From the NCBI GenBank assembly GCA_036504855.1, contig DASXUL010000156.1, positions 1 through 64,000 of the forward strand: a stretch of 64,000 nucleotides of DNA. Reading direction: 5' to 3'. This stretch comes from DASXUL01 sp036504855 (GTDB lineage: Bacteria; Armatimonadota; DTGP01; JAKQQT01). Positions within the stretch are counted from its first letter, which is position 1; the number at the start of each line of letters is the position of its first letter. A program made the position numbers and the translations under genes. Below the pieces are notes generated by a model that was given only the letters and a program-made list of their open reading frames with translations, did no database searches and was not told the origin of the DNA. Of the stretch, positions 35,339 through 44,050 are shown piece by piece.

Positions 35339-36677
35339 TATGACCACTTCCCTGTTGAACCACTTCCCGATATAGCTGTAAGTAATTCGACGCCATCTGT
35401 TCCAGCGAGAACCGATCCGCTGCGTCGCGACCAGCCGCAGCCCCCATAGCGGACCGACGCTCATCATCATCCAGAAGCGTCTGTATCGCTTCAGCCATCG
35501 AGCCAGCGTCGCCAGGTGGGGTGAGGAAGCCCGTCTCGGTGTCCCGAATTTGCTCCGGTATGCCGCCGACTGCCGTGGCGACGACCGGCGTGCCGCACGC
35601 GAGAGCCTCGGTGACAGTCAAGCCCCACACCTCGCTTCGGGCTGCGTGTATGTATGAATCGGCGGCCTGATAGTAAAGCGCCATGCGCGATGCACTGCGC
35701 TCGAGTCCGACAAACCGGACGCCTGCATCTCCCACGCGTTCGGCTGGTGCCTCATCACCCACCACTACGAACAATAGTGGATTCGATGAACGCTCTACCG
35801 TAAGCGACCTTACGGCGGCCCACATCGTGCCGTAGTCCTTGTAGGGATTCGCTCTGCCTCCGTTTGCACAGAAAAGCAATATGTGGGCCTCAGCCGGCAG
35901 CCCCAGCTTCCGCCGCGCCGCATCGCGATCCCCTGGGTGAAACACGCGCGTGTCCACGCCGTTAGGGATCACGCGACCCTTAACGATTCCACGCGCCAGA
36001 ATGGACGATTCCGCTCGGTCCAACAGCCACTTAGAGGGCGCAACAACATGGAGTCGACTCCGAGCGTAGATATCCTGCTTGCGCAGCCAGTTGGAAGCCG
36101 TCCCATCACGGACAATGGCCGGCGGTGTGCTCAAGTTCGGGCACGTTCCGCATCCAGTCATCCATCGATCGCAGCCCAACGCGCATGCGCAGTGTCCTGT
36201 ATATGTCCATTCATCGTGAAGAGTAAGGACGACCGGAATGCGAGCCGAAAGCAACGGAAGTGCCCGCAAATCGAAATACTGACCATGGAGGTTATGACCG
36301 TGAATGATGTCCGGAAGCGGTTCAGTCTTGGCCAGCAGATCCCACGTTCCGGGGTAATTGAAATCCTCGAAGCCGGATCTCCGATTCCACCAACTGCTCG
36401 GGGACGCGAGGGTGTGCGTTAGATCGGTGAGTCGCGTGATGCCGTGGAAGGGCGTTCGGCGCTGACGCAGACTATCGTACATAGCCCACCTCAACTTTGC
36501 ACAGCGGGCGCCTGTGCTGTGATTGCTAACAGACACCACGCCGGGGACATCAGTCCGCTTGATTCCCACGGCGAGAGTCGCCTGGTGCCCAAGCGCAATG
36601 TACGCCTCTTGTAGGGTCGCAGCGATCCTTTCCGCGCCGCCTCCTTGGTCCAGCGTAGATATTTGAAGGATATTCAC
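35328..36677 (-). CDS. GT4-family glycosyltransferase (WcaC/colanic-acid-type)
   Basis: The product is 449 residues. MNILQISTLDQGGGAERIAA is the glycine-loop start. LTLHDEWTYTGHCACALGCD with WMTGCGTCPNL is the Cys-rich insertion diagnostic of the colanic-acid-type GT4 subgroup. NPYKDYGTMWAAV, a donor motif ARSEVWGLTVTEALACGTPV and GFLTPPGD follow. The cysteine cluster probably binds a metal or stabilises the acceptor site, as inferred for that subgroup. ATG 36677 overlaps the preceding stop (ATGA). Confidence 0.87.
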   Translation of the reverse strand: MNILQISTLDQGGGAERIAATLQEAYIALGHQATLAVGIKRTDVPGVVSVSNHSTGARCAKLRWAMYDSLRQRRTPFHGITRLTDLTHTLASPSSWWNRRSGFEDFNYPGTWDLLAKTEPLPDIIHGHNLHGQYFDLRALPLLSARIPVVLTLHDEWTYTGHCACALGCDRWMTGCGTCPNLSTPPAIVRDGTASNWLRKQDIYARSRLHVVAPSKWLLDRAESSILARGIVKGRVIPNGVDTRVFHPGDRDAARRKLGLPAEAHILLFCANGGRANPYKDYGTMWAAVRSLTVERSSNPLLFVVVGDEAPAERVGDAGVRFVGLERSASRMALYYQAADSYIHAARSEVWGLTVTEALACGTPVVATAVGGIPEQIRDTETGFLTPPGDAGSMAEAIQTLLDDDERRSAMGAAAGRDAADRFSLEQMASNYLQLYREVVQQGSGHSEH

Positions 36678-37945
36678 TGGCGCTCTACCGCCGCAGGCAA
36701 TCCAAAAGCCGAGGCGAAATGGGCCACCAGTTCATCCTCACTGAATCCACGGGCAAATGAGCGAACGCGAGGTTGGAAATCCGCGTAAGATTCACGCATC
36801 AGCGTAAGCTTCCTCCGCATATCAACCCCATTTCCGTGCCTGAAAGTCAAACCAACGCCATCCGCCCTCACGCGTGCCGCCATGTACCCGATGTCCGGTA
36901 CCAACACAGGCTTTCCATACGCGCATGCCTGGACCAAGCTCCCGCTCATCCCATAGAAGTTCTGATAGGGTAACAGGACGAAGTTGCTCGACTCAAAAAG
37001 CTCATCGACAAAGCGGCTCTCCGCGACAAAAGGCAACTCCACTTCAAAGATGCGCCCCTGTTGGGCCAACGTCCGACGCATAGACTCAACATCCCACCGG
37101 AACACATCGCTTAAGTAAGCAGGGTCGTTCAGTGGACGACCGCACCCCACGAATACAAGGCTGTCATCTTCGCAAACCAAGCGTAGAATCTCATCGTACC
37201 CGCGGCGCGCCTGCCACGCGCCGTAGTACAGAATCACTTCACTCTGCGGATGATCTGACAGAAACGTCCGCAAGTCCCGACACAACGAATCCGTTAGGAC
37301 GTCTTCGTTCCGAACATCGAATCCCCACGCGCGGTATATCTCGGGAACGTACGCAATGCGAGGATCCCGTGTACGACCCACGAAGTCCGGATTCGTGCTA
37401 AGTATTCGATCAAGGCCGAGATCCTTCCACGCCTGATCACCAAAGTATCTGGTCTCCACACTTCGGTGTCTCATCCAAGCAGCGCACGCCCGGAGCCTTC
37501 GATAGGCTGAGAGCCCGGCGTGGTCACGGCGATAGAAGTGGTTGGGCGCAATAAACAGGCCTGCCCGCCGAGTTCCACGAGTTCGCCCACATTGCCCAAG
37601 GCCGCTAAGTGATGTCCGCAACTCGTCGGCCGTCGGGAGCACGACCCACTCCGGACTATGATCGTGCTCCAAACTACGCAGTGTCTCCACCCACTGCCCA
37701 GAACCCTTCCCGCCCCCCCCGACACGCTCAAGCTTCACTATCACAACGCCTGGAAGCTTGGCGAAGGCTCCACATATACCGCTACGATGTGCTGGCGTTC
37801 CATCAGCATAATCACCAAGGGCTGCCACGACTTGGCGACCGTTGTGGAGAAACCAATCCCCTAACACACTGACGTAGTTCTGCCGGTGTCCGTCCACCTT
37901 AGGGGAAAAGATGAGAACCGTTTTGTGAGGTGAATGCGTTGCCAT
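36674..37945 (-). CDS. Putative glycosyltransferase, GT-B-like, divergent
   Basis: This 423-residue protein has a GT-B-like arrangement but few canonical GT4 motifs. It opens VLIFSPKVDGHRQNYVSVLG. In the second domain it has VILYYGAWQARRGYDEILRL (the strand-loop after the interdomain linker), FVGCGRPLNDPAYL and FVLLPYQNFYGMSGSLVQAC followed by YGKPVLVPDIG, where the donor-site glutamates are replaced by SGSLVQA. Its overlap with the downstream GT4 gene and its position argue for a sugar transferase. The exact family cannot be fixed from reading alone. Confidence 0.65.
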   Translation of the reverse strand: MATHSPHKTVLIFSPKVDGHRQNYVSVLGDWFLHNGRQVVAALGDYADGTPAHRSGICGAFAKLPGVVIVKLERVGGGGKGSGQWVETLRSLEHDHSPEWVVLPTADELRTSLSGLGQCGRTRGTRRAGLFIAPNHFYRRDHAGLSAYRRLRACAAWMRHRSVETRYFGDQAWKDLGLDRILSTNPDFVGRTRDPRIAYVPEIYRAWGFDVRNEDVLTDSLCRDLRTFLSDHPQSEVILYYGAWQARRGYDEILRLVCEDDSLVFVGCGRPLNDPAYLSDVFRWDVESMRRTLAQQGRIFEVELPFVAESRFVDELFESSNFVLLPYQNFYGMSGSLVQACAYGKPVLVPDIGYMAARVRADGVGLTFRHGNGVDMRRKLTLMRESYADFQPRVRSFARGFSEDELVAHFASAFGLPAAVERQ

Positions 37946-37964
37946 TGAAATGCAGGGTATCCCT

Positions 37965-39359
37965 CTATATTGTCCGAGTCAGGTCACAGGCAGCTTCGAT
38001 GCTGTGAACTGCCGCACTCCCGGGACGCCACGGTGATCTCATCACATGCCATAGCCCCCACAACAAGCCCAATCCAACAAAGCCGTAAGGCGTCCAGCCC
38101 CCCGAAATGCACGCAATGCACACCGAGCTGAGTGCACCCGGCGCCAAAGTGGCCGTCCACTGGTCGCGGAGTACAAGAGCCGGGGCGCGGTTTCGCAGCA
38201 GACACAACCTCGCGATCGCCCTTATGTAGTCGCGGACTAGGATAAGGCTCAGGAGAGCGACGAAAACGAAGCACGGTAGGCCAAAGCGTGTCCACACGTT
38301 CAGGATCGCGATATGGAGATTTGTACCGTACATTCGGCCTACGACCGTGCCGCCGCCCCCGAAACCCATTCCGGCGATATGCCCGGTCACCGGGAGCGAT
38401 TCCAGAGCGTCTGTGGCCTCGGCAATTCTGTCGTTCGATTGAGCATCATGGCCAACGTTCATTAGCCTCGTCTGAAATACCGTGAACCCTGTCGGCGTTG
38501 GCAGACGAGTTGGCACTACTCCGAACGCGCTCGCCGTAACGACCAGAGCGACCACTATGAACGTGCGGGCCACGACCACTGGCGTAATGCGATGACGAGT
38601 TCGATTCGACCAGGAGATGGCGGCAGCGCTAATAAGCCCTAGGACCATCGCAACGCTAACAGCTATAAATAACGATCGCGTCTGCATTATTCCTACGCCT
38701 AGAAACAAGTATACAATCCCGACTCCTACTGATAAAACGAACTGAATCCGCCTCTTCGCAACAGCCGAAATCCCCATTACGGGTCCTAAGAGCACTATGA
38801 CCAAATAGGATAGCAGAAACGCATTGGGATCCGTTTCCCGAATGCCTGCGGACAGCACAGCACCGACATCACCGACCTTCGTGAGAAACCAACTCAGGCT
38901 AACCGACGCCGCTAGTACCGCAAAGAGGAGCGTGGCAAGCAAGGATTCGCGCCTTGGACATAGCATAGCCATGCACACGCCTGTCAGGAGAGAGCGGAAT
39001 ACAGTGCAGTCCGCCGACCACTGAACCATGTCTGCGGAAGTAACATAACCCCATACCAGCCCATACAAGGCTACCACCGCCACGACACGGATTCCGGGCA
39101 CTGTGATTAGGCGGCGTCTGGCAGAGGGAGTTCCTAAGACCACGAGTATAGCTGCCGAACTGCCTAATACGCTCAACACCTGGGAGAGCCGCCCCACAAC
39201 AATTGAAGCGTTGGGGGTAGCAGAGAGTGCCGTAGCTCCTAGCAGCCCACCGAAGGTAAGGACCCACACAACAACCCAGGCGCCGCCAGATCGCGTGGTT
39301 GCGCGTCCGATCCCTTCAGAACCGCTCACGTTCGAGACTCTCGCTTGGGTCTTGCTCAA
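37965..39359 (-). CDS. O-antigen polymerase/ligase-like membrane protein
   Basis: The protein is 464 residues with about 11 hydrophobic helices. A Wzy_C-like region contains MQTRSLFIAVSVAMVLGLIS (the GSR-like motif appears as TRS), then a long periplasmic loop with SNDRIAEATDALESLPVTGH followed by IAGMGFGGGG, and MYGTNLHIAILNVWTRFGLP, where the H replaces the usual HN. This is the second such protein in the window. In an ABC-transporter-type system it is more likely a ligase-like enzyme than a Wzy polymerase; that is an inference. Confidence 0.7.
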   Translation of the reverse strand: MSKTQARVSNVSGSEGIGRATTRSGGAWVVVWVLTFGGLLGATALSATPNASIVVGRLSQVLSVLGSSAAILVVLGTPSARRRLITVPGIRVVAVVALYGLVWGYVTSADMVQWSADCTVFRSLLTGVCMAMLCPRRESLLATLLFAVLAASVSLSWFLTKVGDVGAVLSAGIRETDPNAFLLSYLVIVLLGPVMGISAVAKRRIQFVLSVGVGIVYLFLGVGIMQTRSLFIAVSVAMVLGLISAAAISWSNRTRHRITPVVVARTFIVVALVVTASAFGVVPTRLPTPTGFTVFQTRLMNVGHDAQSNDRIAEATDALESLPVTGHIAGMGFGGGGTVVGRMYGTNLHIAILNVWTRFGLPCFVFVALLSLILVRDYIRAIARLCLLRNRAPALVLRDQWTATLAPGALSSVCIACISGGWTPYGFVGLGLLWGLWHVMRSPWRPGSAAVHSIEAACDLTRTI

Positions 39360-39472
39360 ACCGCTAACCTCTCAAACACTTGTTTGGCGTCACGAACTGC
39401 CTAGGTGGGTCGAAACCACCGCTCCACCGAATCATTTGCCGCCACGTCACTAGCCGTTAGCACGGTCACGGC

Positions 39473-40219
39473 CTACGACGAGATCACGGGCTTACAGAAC
39501 ACGGCATCGCCCTGAACTACCATACCTGTCCCATTCCCACACCGAAGCTGGTCAAGCAATCCCCGGAACTCGAACCCCAGAGACCGCATCAGGTCGAAAA
39601 TGTCACTGAACAAGGGCCCCCCCTCATAAAGTGGGATGAAAGACACTTCGGCCACAACAACTTGGGCGGCAGCGAATATATCCCTGCCACCGGCTACGAC
39701 CATTGCCTCTGCCCCTTGTACATCCATCTTGACCAAGATGCGCTCAGACCCGTCTAGTTGGATCTTTGAATCCAGTCGAACGACCGGTACTTCAACGCTA
39801 CCACCTCCGTCACTACCCGGCCACAGGCGCGCATGTGCAGCCATAGGGAGAAGAGATGACGAATCGAGAAAACCTTGCCCCCCAAGGTGAAACTTCATGA
39901 TGCCCTCTTTGTCCGCAAGCGCAACGTTGTGCAACACAATACTCGGTATACGTTGCGTTACAGAAGACAAAGTCCTGTAGCTTTGCGGGATGGGTTCGAA
40001 GGCGTGTATGATCGCGTCCGGGAACAATGCATGGAATGTCTTCGCTAGAGAACCACGCGCAGCTCCGATGTCAAGAATAAGGTCGAACTCCTGTTTCGTA
40101 AGCCAAGGAATGTTCCATTCGTAATAGTCCCGAGGCACAATTCCCTGTCGAAGAAGAGCAGTCTCCCGTTGAAATCGACGTGGATGTATAGCTCTGTTCG
40201 CAACCCTTGCGATATTCAT
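39473..40219 (-). CDS. FkbM-family methyltransferase
   Basis: The product is 248 residues. FDLILDIGAARGSLAKTFHA is the SAM-binding motif I (DIGA-x-G), IIHAFEPIPQSYRTLSSV supplies the acidic loop (FEP), and ERILVKMDVQGAEAMVVAGG with VVVAEVSFIPLYEGG is the FkbM C-terminal signature. Family members O-methylate sugars. The gene lies directly downstream of wzt, 67 bases away. Methyl groups can mark chain ends for Wzt-type exporters, so a terminator role is plausible but unproven. ATG 40219 was kept as the first residues (MNIARVANRAIHPRRF) are in the conserved helix. Confidence 0.85.
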   Translation of the reverse strand: MNIARVANRAIHPRRFQRETALLRQGIVPRDYYEWNIPWLTKQEFDLILDIGAARGSLAKTFHALFPDAIIHAFEPIPQSYRTLSSVTQRIPSIVLHNVALADKEGIMKFHLGGQGFLDSSSLLPMAAHARLWPGSDGGGSVEVPVVRLDSKIQLDGSERILVKMDVQGAEAMVVAGGRDIFAAAQVVVAEVSFIPLYEGGPLFSDIFDLMRSLGFEFRGLLDQLRCGNGTGMVVQGDAVFCKPVISS

Positions 40220-40286
40220 CTAGCGTCCTTTGCGGTAAGCCATTCTGGCGGCATCGTCGCATTCATGTGCTGACATCCGTCTACCG

Positions 40287-41591
40287 TCACAGTTGCTCGC
40301 TAGTCTCCACTAGAGGTTCCGACCTCGTAACCGTTGACGTATTCCAGCCTAGGATAGGTGCGATAACGCCGGGACGTTTCACACTACCAAGAATACTCCA
40401 GAACGGCGATTCACCGTGCGATAGGGAGATAGAGAACTGAACGACAGGCTCCTCGGACGATGAGATCCATCTACTGCAGTGTAGGCTTATCCGAGGCACA
40501 ACGCCGTATTCCCCGGCGTTGAGCATATTGCGTGGGAGTAAACACCGAAGATGGTTCACTCCTTCGTGCATTGCGGGCCACTGGGGCTCAGCTTCATCGT
40601 TCTGGTATGAGCGCAACACAGTAACACCATCAGCTCGCACAAGATCAAAACCAATGGTTAGGGAGGGGTGTAGGTGCCTAATCAGACACTCAATTTGAAT
40701 CGTGATGTACTCAGAACTGCCAAATTCCGTTCGTGACTCTCCTCTTGCGTCGAGTACTTTGAGTGCCAGCAATTCCAGAATATCATCCACTTGCTTCGGC
40801 GCATCAGCTTCCCATACCCCTGAAGAGGACGGCCTAACTTCCAGCTCCATATAGCGAGATACAGCCTTATCGGACAAGGTATCTAACAGCACTCTCCCCG
40901 CGGCTAGTACCACCGTCCGAGGGCACAACTGCTTTACAGCTTGCATGTTATGGCTCACGAACAGCACAGTTCGGCCGCCCTTCGCCACTTCGCCCATCTT
41001 GCCGAGGCACTTCTTCTGAAACTGCGCATCGCCAACGGCCAGAACTTCGTCGATGACGAGGATTTCCGGCTCCAGGTGGGCGGCCACCGCGAAGGCCAAG
41101 CGCACGTACATACCGCTGGAGTAGCGTTTGACTGGAGTGTCTAGGAACTTCTCGATTTCGGCGAAGTCCACAATCTCATCGAATTTGCGCTTGATTTCCC
41201 CGCGGGTCATCCCGAGGATCGCGCCGTTCAGATAGATGTTCTCGCGGCCAGTTAGCTCCGGATGGAAGCCGGTGCCAACCTCGAGGAGACTGGCGACCCG
41301 GCCGCGCATCGTGATCTTGCCCTCCGTCGGTGGAGTGATCTGCGAGAGAATCTTCAGCAGCGTGCTCTTGCCGGCGCCGTTGCGGCCGATGATCCCGATC
41401 GCTTCGCCCGGCTGAACACTGAAACTGACGTCCTTCAGGGCCCAGAACTCGCTCTTCGCCTCACGCTCTCGGCGCGCTATCGGAGAGACCCATTTCGCCA
41501 TCTCGTCGCGTATCGAAAGATACGGTTCCTTGTTGGCTCCGATGCGGTATCGCTTGCCGACTCCCTCAATCTCGATGATGGGCTTTGACAT
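40287..41591 (-). CDS. wzt: Polysaccharide ABC transporter ATP-binding protein with C-terminal carbohydrate-binding extension
   Basis: The product is 434 residues. The first about 245 are a complete ABC ATPase: Walker A IIGRNGAGKSTLLKILSQIT, Q-loop EGKITMRGRVASLLEVGTGF, signature VKRYSSGMYVRLAFAVAAHL and Walker B PEILVIDEVLAVGDAQFQKK, as in Wzt/TagH. The remaining about 185 residues (from RPSSSGVWEADAPKQ, then TEFGSSEYITIQIECLI and further beta-rich segments) match the Wzt C-terminal domain, which in known O9a/O8-type exporters binds the finished polymer end. ATG 41591 is kept. It pairs with the permease gene 3 bases upstream of it. Confidence 0.92.
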   Translation of the reverse strand: MSKPIIEIEGVGKRYRIGANKEPYLSIRDEMAKWVSPIARREREAKSEFWALKDVSFSVQPGEAIGIIGRNGAGKSTLLKILSQITPPTEGKITMRGRVASLLEVGTGFHPELTGRENIYLNGAILGMTRGEIKRKFDEIVDFAEIEKFLDTPVKRYSSGMYVRLAFAVAAHLEPEILVIDEVLAVGDAQFQKKCLGKMGEVAKGGRTVLFVSHNMQAVKQLCPRTVVLAAGRVLLDTLSDKAVSRYMELEVRPSSSGVWEADAPKQVDDILELLALKVLDARGESRTEFGSSEYITIQIECLIRHLHPSLTIGFDLVRADGVTVLRSYQNDEAEPQWPAMHEGVNHLRCLLPRNMLNAGEYGVVPRISLHCSRWISSSEEPVVQFSISLSHGESPFWSILGSVKRPGVIAPILGWNTSTVTRSEPLVETSEQL

Positions 41592-41593
41592 GC

Positions 41594-42436
41594 TTACACG
41601 ATATCCGCAAAGTAACGCTCAGTGCTTCGGAAATAGTACAGCCCGAACGTAAAGAAGACTATGCTCATCAGCAAGGAAACCGCAAGAACGTGCCATTCCA
41701 CAGCGCCGTGTCCGAGGATCGCCGCCCGCGCAGTCGTGATGACGCCGGAGATCGGGTTCAGCCACAGCATGGCGGTTTTGGCGGCGGGATGCCGGTCCAA
41801 CATGCTAACAGGGTATATGACTGGAGTGACGTACATCAGTATGTTGATGACGAACGGCAGCGCGTAACGGATGTCGCGGTACTTTATGTTCAGTGACGCA
41901 AAGAACAGCCCCAGCCCCATGGAAGACAGCACCGCGCAAGCGAGAAGCACCGGCAGGAGCGCGATTCCCAGCAGATGCGGCCTGATGCCGTAGTAGACCA
42001 TCATGCCGCCGAGAATGAGGCTCGCGATCGCCATATCCACCAAGCCGGTTGTGGCCGCCGTAGCCGGCACAATAAGACGCGGGAAGTACACCTTCTGGAT
42101 GATTGCGGCGTTGGAGACCATCGACTGGCTGGCGTTCGTCAACGTCCCGGAATAGTAGAGCCAGAACAACTGCCCCACGTACAAAAAGATGGGATAAGGC
42201 GTTCCATCACCGCTGTCAATCTTCGCGACCCTGTTGAAAATGAACGTGAAGATCACCATGCTGATGAAGGGCTGGAAGAGAGCCCACAGCACGCCTAGAA
42301 CAGTCTGCTTGTAGCGGACGGAGATATCGCGCCACGCCAGGACCAGAAAGAGGTCCCGGTAGCGCCAGAGTTCGCCCCAGTTGATGCTCAGAAATCGCTT
42401 TGGCGGGGAGATCACAAACTCGACGGGCTCACTCAC
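41594..42436 (-). CDS. wzm: Polysaccharide ABC transporter permease
   Basis: This 280-residue ABC-2 type permease has six hydrophobic helices. It has WRYRDLFLVLAWRDISVRYK and QTVLGVLWALFQPFISMVIF at the N-terminus and NIKYRDIRYALPFVINILMY with VTPVIYPVSML, the signatures of TagG/Wzm proteins. It forms the inner-membrane channel for an undecaprenyl-linked polymer with the ATPase encoded directly downstream, implying that the 20-43 kb module exports by the ABC route. ATG 42436 starts 47 bases downstream of the gmd stop. Confidence 0.92.
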   Translation of the reverse strand: MSEPVEFVISPPKRFLSINWGELWRYRDLFLVLAWRDISVRYKQTVLGVLWALFQPFISMVIFTFIFNRVAKIDSGDGTPYPIFLYVGQLFWLYYSGTLTNASQSMVSNAAIIQKVYFPRLIVPATAATTGLVDMAIASLILGGMMVYYGIRPHLLGIALLPVLLACAVLSSMGLGLFFASLNIKYRDIRYALPFVINILMYVTPVIYPVSMLDRHPAAKTAMLWLNPISGVITTARAAILGHGAVEWHVLAVSLLMSIVFFTFGLYYFRSTERYFADIV

Positions 42437-42483
42437 CGGTACCTGCCTCTGGCTGGTAAGCAGAACGCATCTGCGTGTTTCCT

Positions 42484-43524
42484 TCAGCCATTCTTCATCG
42501 CCGTCTGTAGATACCCTGCATCACGCAGAGTAAGCTCTCGTCGCGCCAGCTCCATGTCGCTCTCGACCATCATTTCCACAAGAGCATCGAAAGACACAAG
42601 CGGCTGCCAACCAAGCGCCACACGGGCTTTGGACGAATCGCCGAGAAGGTAATCGACTTCCGCGGGGCGGAAGTAGCGCGGATCCGTCGCGACAAACTCA
42701 CGCCAATCCAGCGACAGAATACCAAAGGCTTTCTCAAGGAACTCCTTAACCGAATAGGACTCACCCGTCGCAACGACGTAGTCATCCGGCGCATCCTGTT
42801 GGAGCATCCGCCACATCGCTTCTACGTAGTCGCCGGCAAAGCCCCAGTCGCGCTTTGAATCCAGGTTGCCGAGGAAGAGCTTGTTCTGCAACCCCAGTTT
42901 GATCCGACCGAGCGCGCGCGTGATTTTACGCGTCACGAACGTCTCACCCCGGCGGGGTGATTCGTGGTTGAACAAGATGCCGTTGCAGATGAACATACCG
43001 TACGATTCGCGGTAGTTCACACCGTACCAGTGGGCCGCCACCTTGGCGACGGCGTACGGGCTGCGCGGGTGGAAGGGGGTCGTTTCGCTCTGCGGCGGCT
43101 TGGCGGAACCGAACATCTCCGAGGAACCGGCCTGGTAGTACCTAACCTGCTTGCCTGAAACGTCCTGGTACTCTCGAAGCGAATCCAGCAACCGCAATGC
43201 GCCGGTGCCGACCACATCAGCGGTGTACTCAGGTTGGTCGAAGGACACGCGGACGTGAGATTGTGCGCCGAGATTGTACACCTCATCGGGCTGGGCCTTC
43301 TGCAACACGAAGCGGAGCCCCGACGAATCGGAGAGATCACCGTAATGGAGGTAGAACGTGCCTTCAGGGGTGTGGGGATCTTGGTAAAGGTGCTCAACGC
43401 GGGAGGTATTGAATGAGCTGCTGCGACGGACCAGACCGTGAACCTCGTATCCCTTGCTCAGCAGCAACTCCGCCAGGTAGGAACCATCCTGTCCTGTCAC
43501 GCCGGTAATAAGGGCTCGCTTCAT
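42484..43524 (-). CDS. gmd: GDP-mannose 4,6-dehydratase
   Basis: The product is 346 residues. RALITGVTGQDGSYLAELLL is the NADP-binding loop. YQAGSSEMFGSAKPPQSETT holds the catalytic Thr/Ser-Glu pair and RSPYAVAKVAAHWYGVNYRE the Tyr-x3-Lys. NHESPRRGETFVTRKITRAL, LFLGNLDSKRDWGFAGDYVE and RPAEVDYLLGD are all family-specific. It converts GDP-D-mannose to GDP-4-keto-6-deoxymannose, feeding fcl at 20.5 kb. It is the first gene of the ABC-type module, with a candidate promoter 17 bases upstream and no clear ribosome-binding site. Confidence 0.96.
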   Translation of the reverse strand: MKRALITGVTGQDGSYLAELLLSKGYEVHGLVRRSSSFNTSRVEHLYQDPHTPEGTFYLHYGDLSDSSGLRFVLQKAQPDEVYNLGAQSHVRVSFDQPEYTADVVGTGALRLLDSLREYQDVSGKQVRYYQAGSSEMFGSAKPPQSETTPFHPRSPYAVAKVAAHWYGVNYRESYGMFICNGILFNHESPRRGETFVTRKITRALGRIKLGLQNKLFLGNLDSKRDWGFAGDYVEAMWRMLQQDAPDDYVVATGESYSVKEFLEKAFGILSLDWREFVATDPRYFRPAEVDYLLGDSSKARVALGWQPLVSFDALVEMMVESDMELARRELTLRDAGYLQTAMKNG

Positions 43525-43540
43525 TCAGTCGTGTCTTTCC

Positions 43541-43568
43541 GTTATAATCTGCAGCGGTGGGGAGCCAA
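43541..43568 (-). promoter_or_regulatory. Candidate sigma-70 promoter for the gmd-led operon
   Basis: On the minus strand TTGGCT (43568-43563) and TATAAC (43546-43541) are separated by 16 bases. The predicted transcript start would be about 10 bases upstream of the gmd ATG, giving a nearly leaderless message, in keeping with the absence of a Shine-Dalgarno sequence before gmd. The match is moderate and based on consensus alone. Confidence 0.4.
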
Positions 43569-43992
43569 ACCAGAAGGCCTGAGACGCCGTTTTCGTGGCG
43601 CAAGAGCGCCATTTCACGCTCAACAAGGCGTCCAGGTTGTGCGAACTCCCCTTCTCGTAATCTGTAGGCGCTGAGGCCCCCCGGGACAGGCGCTATTTGC
43701 GCATCTGACGGGCCGGGTTCAGCGTCACTGCTTCGTTCCATGTAACCTGTCGGACCCACCGCTGGTAAGACTTTAGATGTATTTTCGTACGCCAGCCTGC
43801 CAGACGGCGTACTCCGATTGGCCGGCAAACCGCTTCGCCGGGCGATGACGGTCTCCGAGGCAGCGCCGACTGGCAGCGCCACGGCAACTCGCGGGGCGGT
43901 CTGGCGGCAACGCTCAGGGCCGCGTATCGGACACAACTCATCTTTCATGGCGGGAAGCGCCGAATGCAAATTGGGCCGCGTGGCAGAGGCGC
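43569..43992. other. Intergenic region between gmd and the cupin gene
   Basis: No gene is supported in these 424 bases. Open frames on both strands lack ribosome-binding sites and recognisable motifs. The stretch probably holds regulatory sequence for the gmd-led operon beyond the promoter noted separately, but nothing specific stands out. Confidence 0.35.
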
Positions 43993-44039
43993 GGGAAGGC
44001 CCAGTCAACGGCCGATTCCGGCGTTGACTGGGCCTTCCC
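43993..44039 (-). terminator. Strong hairpin terminator after the cupin gene
   Basis: The arms 43993-44010 (GGGAAGGCCCAGTCAACG) and 44022-44039 are exact complements over 18 bp, with an 11-base loop. The stem begins 12 bases after the cupin stop on the minus strand. No strong T-run follows. The stem would stop transcription from the cupin gene before it reaches the gmd promoter region. Confidence 0.7.
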
Positions 44040-44050
44040 TCATGCGTCGG

